A DNA stretch of 64,000 bases. It comes from Lytechinus pictus. Its lineage: Eukaryota > Echinodermata > Echinoidea > Temnopleuroida > Toxopneustidae. Shown here piece by piece: positions 59,275 to 64,000 of the stretch. The notes under the pieces are model-generated. The model saw only the letters and a list, made by a program, of their open reading frames with translations. It was not told the origin of the DNA and did not search any database. How positions within the stretch are numbered: the first letter of the stretch is position 1; each line of letters starts with the position of its first letter. The stretch covers positions 21,801,001 through 21,865,000 of the forward strand of contig NC_087257.1 of the NCBI RefSeq assembly GCF_037042905.1, read 5' to 3'. Both the position numbers and the translations under genes were made by a program.

Positions 59275-60539
59275 CTGGAAGAGAACAGAATAGATATCAT
59301 TATCAATATTAATCTCATATTACAGAAGCACATAGTTAACATCACAATGTTACCAGTTCCAAGCTGAACAAAATCACCTAGATAAAACATGAAAAAAAAA
59401 CACATTCATTTAGTACAATATGTTTCCAAGCATTAAGAAAAAAAAGAATAAAGAAAAATTAAGAAAATAAAGAATAAAGAAAAAAATTAAGGAAAAAGAA
59501 AAAAAGCATAAGACAAGATATTTATAAATATGAACAAAGATTATGAAAGTCAAAACATTATTATTGCAATCATTTAGAATTCAATCTAAAAATTGTCAAA
59601 AAGATATATTTATAAATATGAACAAAGATTACATCCCCCACCACCTCCTCCGCACCAACCTGCGGTACCACCACACCCCGCTCCTCCTCCCCTCCCTGCT
59701 CCCCCTCACCCCCTACTCCCAACCCACCTCCCTCCGCCACACCTCCAACCTCGTCCTGCTCTCCGGCCTCCATCTCCTCCTCTCCTCCATCCATCTCCTC
59801 CTCCATCCATCTCCTCCATTTCTCTCTCCATTCTACGGATTTCTTGCTGCATGTTGTCTGAAAGAGAACAGATCATAGAAGCACACAGTTAATATGACAG
59901 TGTTACCAGTTCCAAAATGAACAAAATCACCTAGATAAAACCTGGAAAAAACACATTCATTAAGAGCTATATATGTTTCAAAGCATTAAGAAGAAAAAAG
60001 GAAAAATGAAGAAAATAAAGAATAAAGAAAAAATTAATCAAAAAGAAAAAAGCATAAGACAAGATATTTATAAATATGAACAAAGATTATAAAAGTCAAA
60101 ACATCATTATTGCAATCATTTAGAATTCAATGTTAAAATTGTCAAAAGAAAATATGACTTCAATACAAAACACCTGAAAAATATCAAGATACAGTAATAT
60201 TTTCAAAATTGAAGACAACAGAATAGTCATTTTTATTATTAATCTCATAATGTAGAGCACGCAGTTGCATGACTATGTTACCAGGTCCAACCTGTACAAA
60301 ATTTACCTATATAAAACAATTTAAAAAAATACACAAATATATTTTACATTTGTAAAAATGACATAATAAAATTAGTTGCAAAAGTCAGTAAAATAATATT
60401 GCTCCAGGAATATATATTTATCACATGGGTAAATACTTATCATTACATGGCCCCTGAAACCCCCTAAATCCTGCTCCACCACTACCAAGGTCCTAGCTAC
60501 AGCTATATTCCTATCATAAACCCTAACGACCCTATAAAC

Positions 60540-60773
60540 CTCCTCTACCTCCTCCTCTTCTACAATAACATACAATCTAAGGCCTAACTCCCGCGTTGTC
60601 CGCCCCCTGAACCCCAGCACCGCCCTTGCCCACTCCTCCCCCTCCCCGCCCACTCCCCCATCACCAACCACCTCCTCCCACATCCCCCACCAAAGTAGGA
60701 GCTTCTTCGTGCTCAGCTTCGGATGTCGGAAACAGTGGCCGACTAGACGGAGCCTCCGGGCAGCAATCTTGTC
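60540..60773 (-). pseudogene. Exon-like block fused to a LINE C-terminal fragment
   Basis: The minus-strand frame reads KDKIAARRLRLVGHCFRHPK and STKKLLLW, which resembles the C-terminal end of LINE-encoded proteins (the RRLR.AGH motif of RTE-like elements), then runs without a break into EEVVGDGGVGGEGEEWARAV, LGFRGRTTRELGLRLYVIVEE and EEVEEV. A possible acceptor (TTTTTTTCTTGAAG) precedes it, and GTTTATAG is at the donor position. The usual N-terminal part of the block is replaced by the LINE piece. Confidence 0.5.
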
Positions 60774-61238
60774 CTTCAAGAAAAAAAGTCACACAATTGT
60801 ATTCATAATGTGAAGATATACAGTATCAGAATATAAATTTCAGGTTCTTTGGATATTATGTCTCCAAGATCTTATCTTATTTTACTGTCAAAGTTCACAA
60901 GTGTATATAAAATGATATGACATCTGAAATTTATCTTCTGCCACTCATTTTAGACAAAATCAGCTGCTACTTTATGAGAATTCAATTCGAAAATGAAAGG
61001 AAAGCCTTTCATCTGATAGCCATCCTTTATGCATGGCTGATTTTCCTCTGCATCAGTTGGAACAAAAAAAGAGCAGTTTGACTACGTCTTCTTTCCCTTA
61101 AAACCATTAATTAATGACGACTTCTGCGACCAATTAGACTTGACATCATAAAACTCGAAATGCAATCAGATTTTCCACCAATTATGTGATCTCATAAAGT
61201 TTAAAATCCCATAGAAGGATGAATAATTGTTAGCTCTA

Positions 61239-62077
61239 CTACTCAACTGTGAATGTTGTACACTGCTTAATCGCAGCGACCATATGCTCCCCAAACAGTT
61301 CAGAGGATAGTAGAATGGGCAGTTGCAGGGTCAGAGAACAAGTATCGACAAATGGAAACTCTGTCGTCAGACAATTTTCCTCCGCCAAGGATTCACGATG
61401 CCTGAACTCAATGACTGGCTGCTGGCAGAAGCCAAGACAAGGTATCCTGGTTGCTCCGGTGGCAAAAGACAGCAAAGGTTTGAGATCTCCCTCATCCTCC
61501 AATTCTAACAGGTCATGCCAGTAACCATGGGTGTCAAGTTCTTTATGCCTTCTATTTCTCCCCTCATTTGAGAAATGCACATCAAACAGGTTCTCTATTT
61601 CAGAGGCTGATGGAGGCTGCTGTCTGGTAGGTGTGAAAGCCTCTTCCCATACCTCAGGGTCGGCCTTCATGGCATCTGCCACACCAAGAAACTGAAGACC
61701 CGTCGAGTCTCTCAATTGCCTCCCTTGTCTAGTGCTTGTTGGTAACAAATCAATGCATGTCCTAGACTATCCCGCTGCCTGAATGCGTAAACACTTCCAC
61801 ACCCACTCTGCTGTAGGAACTCTTTCATGTCACCTCATGTGAGAGCATCCCGTTGTTCAAAACTGGCACAGTCTTTGAACTTTAGGATTTTCGCTCTGAC
61901 ATCTTCATCTCCAATGTCATCTATGGTGGGCTCTGGCTTCCCCCACTCAACATCTTATATGCAAGTTCTGAAAGGAACTGAGGCCCTCAGTGCACTAAGC
62001 TGTTGGCCAGAAAAATGCCTTGTACTTGTCCAAATGAACTGTTGTCTGTCAAGAGCACCCTGCCTTTCTATCCCTTA
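61239..62077 (-). pseudogene. HECT-type E3 ubiquitin ligase C-terminal region (G2E3-like), broken
   Basis: The frame 61748-61239 matches a HECT C-lobe: LQFLGVADAMKADPEVW, then LLSFATGATRIPCLGF, IEFRH, FPFVDTCSLTLQLPIL with the position of the catalytic cysteine occupied by Cys (DTCS), and HMVAAIKQCTTF close to a TAG stop. HECT enzymes transfer ubiquitin through that cysteine. Upstream minus-strand pieces (KPEPTIDDIGDEDVRAKIL, DMKEFLQQSGCGSVYAFR) look like the preceding part of G2E3-like proteins but are separated by stops and a frameshift near 61700-61850. It is probably one decayed member of the expanded HECT family seen in invertebrates. It could be a spliced gene if some breaks are introns. 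Confidence 0.7.
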
Positions 62078-62119
62078 GTAATCTTTCCATTAAATTATCG
62101 TTATTATTAACCTCCCTGT

Positions 62120-62151
62120 CCATTTCTCTAACTCTTGAGTTAGAGAAATGG
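62120..62151. other. Perfect 15-bp hairpin
   Basis: CCATTTCTCTAACTC, TT, GAGTTAGAGAAATGG: two perfectly complementary 15-bp arms with a 2-base loop. It lies at the edge of the 68-bp tandem repeat and shares its 'ggaagagaagagaatag' flank. Confidence 0.6.
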
Positions 62152-62430
62152 AAGAGAAGAGAATAGATAATCATAATATTAATCTCTGCCTCAATCTCCC
62201 TAATTCTGAGTTGCATGTTATATGGATGAGAAGAGAATAGACATCATTAATCTCTGCCTCAATCTCCCGAATTCTGAATTGCATGTTATATGGAAGAGAA
62301 GGGAATAGACATCATTAATCTCTGCCTCAATCTCCCGAATTCTGAATTGCATGTTATAAGGATGAGAAAAGAATAGATATCATTATTATTCTCTGCCTCC
62401 CTATCCATCTCCCTAATCATTTTATTGCCA
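62150..62430 (-). repeat. Four 68-bp tandem units resembling the array's exon start
   Basis: ATCTCTGCCTCAATCTCCC occurs at 62182, 62250 and 62318, and a variant at about 62389. On the minus strand each unit reads CTTCCATATAACATGCA and then a frame MQ(F/L)RIREIEAEI. This parallels the TTCCAG/ACATGCA opening (MQQ..MERE) of the blocks at 49-60 kb, so the array probably extends to here, with the HECT fragment lying in between. Confidence 0.6.
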
Positions 62431-62439
62431 TGGTACTTT

Positions 62440-64000
62440 TTTAAAAAGAATTCTGACAACCTGTTAATAAGGTCTATTAAATAAAGGGGCACTCTGTTTC
62501 TTGATGTAGAGTTGTGTTAATTATTAATGTCCAAGATCATATGGTACTTATGGTTCTCTCTTGCAATGGTGGCATGCAACTATTGGGGAATTCCATAAAA
62601 TATGTACGTCCGTCCTCCTGTATGTGGGATCTTAATGAAATTTTCTTTCATTTCTTGTTCTTTTGACAGTCTAATGCTGTCAAATGACCATGAGTTGGGT
62701 CAGTTTATGAAGTGAAGTAAGGCTTGAGAAAAATGGGGGTCAGACGTACAAAAAGGTTGATAATTTTATGGAATTGCCCTATTGTAAAATCTTTATACAG
62801 ATTTATGATCATCATAAAACCTATAATTTTATTAAGTGCGAGTTGTCAGGAAAAAAAATGTTAGATCATAACCTCAAACACTGTAAGGGAAATTGATGTA
62901 TTTTCTTTTTTCTTTTGAGAAATCGCACGATCTTGCCACGGCTATCATACAATATTTGTAAAATCTGTAATGACCTCTATGAAAACCTAGATACAATGTA
63001 CTACATGTACCTGTTTTTTTGTTTGGTCTTATGATGCCTAATGCGTGAGGTTTTATGGTAGCCATATATATTGTAAACATGAACATCATGTAAACTTGTA
63101 ACAAGTATTCACCTACAGTGGCACCCTAAATACAGGCTTTGAGTAGGTATAGCTGGAATTATTTGTCTGAGATTGGTCTGGCATTGCTTTTGGCCAGTAC
63201 AACCATGGATGAATATTTAATTCCCTCTATACTTTTGAAATAAAGGCCTGGTATATTTGTTTGATATTGTGCAGTTAATAAGTTAGAACATAGATCTTGA
63301 TAACTTGTACTGGTAGTTCATCCTTTTTTAATCTGAACCAAAATATACTAATGTGCTGTGCTGACTTGCCTCCTTTTCCTGAAGCCACGCGCTCAGCGGA
63401 ACGCGGTGCCTGCGCCATCCCTTCATGGGACTTGACCGGTAGAGTCACCTTGCTGACCGGTATGCCCGAGAGATTGCATGATCTTTGTCAATGATCTGCG
63501 ACGTCATTGATGGAATAGTGCACTATTTTATCATTGACGTCACAGAATAGTAGATTTTCTTAAGTAGACATTTTATTTTCAACATCATCGCAAAATAGTG
63601 TAAATGTTTGGTCACATGATGCTATTTAAACCAATCACCACACAGTATTTAATTGATGTAGGATATAATGTAGACTATTAGTCCATCGTAAAATGATTGT
63701 AGCAAATAATATTAACTATCACATCCACTAGACTGTATTACAGGTACACTGTAGACTGTAATCCTCAAATAACCCCAAATTACATGTGTAGTCAAGTAGT
63801 ATTCCTGTAGGTTCATTGGTTAACCTCACTGTCAGCGTATTAAACAAATTGATTTCTACTCAGAAATTCCATGACCTGAGTAATTTGCAATAATTTTTTT
63901 TTTAAAGAATGATTTTTTTCATATTTTACATGTTGCATCACAATGAAAAGTGTACATGGACTATTCATAACTGGTATTTTTTTTAAATTGATAAATGAGT
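62440..64000. other. No gene seen
   Basis: AT-rich DNA. The only notable feature is an inverted repeat with GACGTCATTGAT and ATCATTGACGTC arms (63500-63541). A GC-richer patch at 63375-63490 is open in one frame but shows no motif. Confidence 0.5.
63500..63541. promoter_or_regulatory. Inverted pair of CRE-like sites
   Basis: GACGTCATTGAT and ATCATTGACGTC face each other 18 bp apart. TGACGTCA is the CREB/ATF recognition sequence. The pair may also simply be the centre of a small foldback. No gene is attached to it in this window. Confidence 0.3.

Larger units (their letters stand above)
49438..60780 (-). repeat. Tandem array of exon-like GC-rich blocks
   Basis: About a dozen C-rich (plus-strand) blocks sit in AT-rich spacers that are themselves repeated ('gaagcacacagttaatatga', 'aaaaatatgacttaaatac', 'tatttatcacatgg', 'attgctcacatgggtgat'). 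Read on the minus strand each block starts after CTGTTCTCTTCCAG and opens with (A)TCAAATGCAA or (A)TAACATGCA. Full blocks end at GAGGAG|GT. Full blocks: 51516-51850, 53006-53352, 53673-53997, 54513-54905, 56348-56716, 57035-57345, 57860-58252 and 58950-59274. Short or chimeric ones: about 49438-49563, 52020-52141, 55440-55586, 59630-59856 and 60540-60773. I do not recognise the encoded sequence. Confidence 0.7.

Noticed and set aside
51576-59878. Pro/Leu-rich plus-strand frames (for example 51614-51895, 54605-54928, 57952-58275)
   Set aside because: They are complements of the Gly/Glu-rich minus-strand blocks. The splice-site-like borders and the conserved core exist only on the minus strand.

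Overview
The window reads as animal nuclear DNA, most likely from a sea urchin or another echinoderm. The genes are split into many exons with GT-AG introns. Introns and intergenic DNA are AT-rich and full of short foldback (MITE-like) elements, a tRNA-derived SINE, LINE, Harbinger and LTR-type remnants, satellites and long G/C homopolymer runs. The echinoderm assignment is an inference from repeat style and from the two recognisable genes; no database search was possible.

Two intact protein-coding genes can be assembled exon by exon. On the minus strand (8411-16228) lies a seven-exon GH3-family gene of 673 codons, with the adenylation motifs in order and a membrane-anchor-like N-terminus. 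On the plus strand (21178-43177) lies a nine-exon orthologue of NSUN6, the RNA cytosine-5 methyltransferase with a PUA domain. It has 467 codons and every splice phase agrees. The two genes are head to head, with about 5 kb between their start codons. NSUN6 introns 1 and 5 are each about 8.2 kb and are filled with transposon debris. Intron 8 holds a decayed copy of exon 8 in which the catalytic cysteine codon is replaced by asparagine.

From 43.9 to 45.8 kb the minus strand carries a gag/zinc-knuckle/protease-like retroelement remnant and a broken Harbinger (HARBI1-like) transposase. From 46.8 to 62.4 kb the sequence is a complex tandem array. It contains a minisatellite with a 204-bp higher-order period, then about a dozen GC-rich, exon-like blocks on the minus strand in an AT-rich background. 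These blocks share a 3' splice site (TTCCAG just before a CAAATGCA or ACATGCA motif), a Gly/Glu/Val-rich middle, a conserved WAR-V-GFR-RT--LGFRLYVI core and a GAG/GT donor. One 3.35-kb segment has been duplicated recently. One block is fused to the C-terminal end of a LINE protein. A HECT E3-ligase C-lobe pseudogene interrupts the upstream side. This array is the least explained part of the window and the best candidate for something undescribed.

The rest (1-6.2 kb, the gene introns, 16.2-21 kb, 62.5-64 kb) holds no gene I can support. It contains foldback elements, a three-monomer satellite built on CTCGCGCTTCGCGCTCGCA (36.1-37.9 kb), microsatellites and G-tract-bounded repeats.
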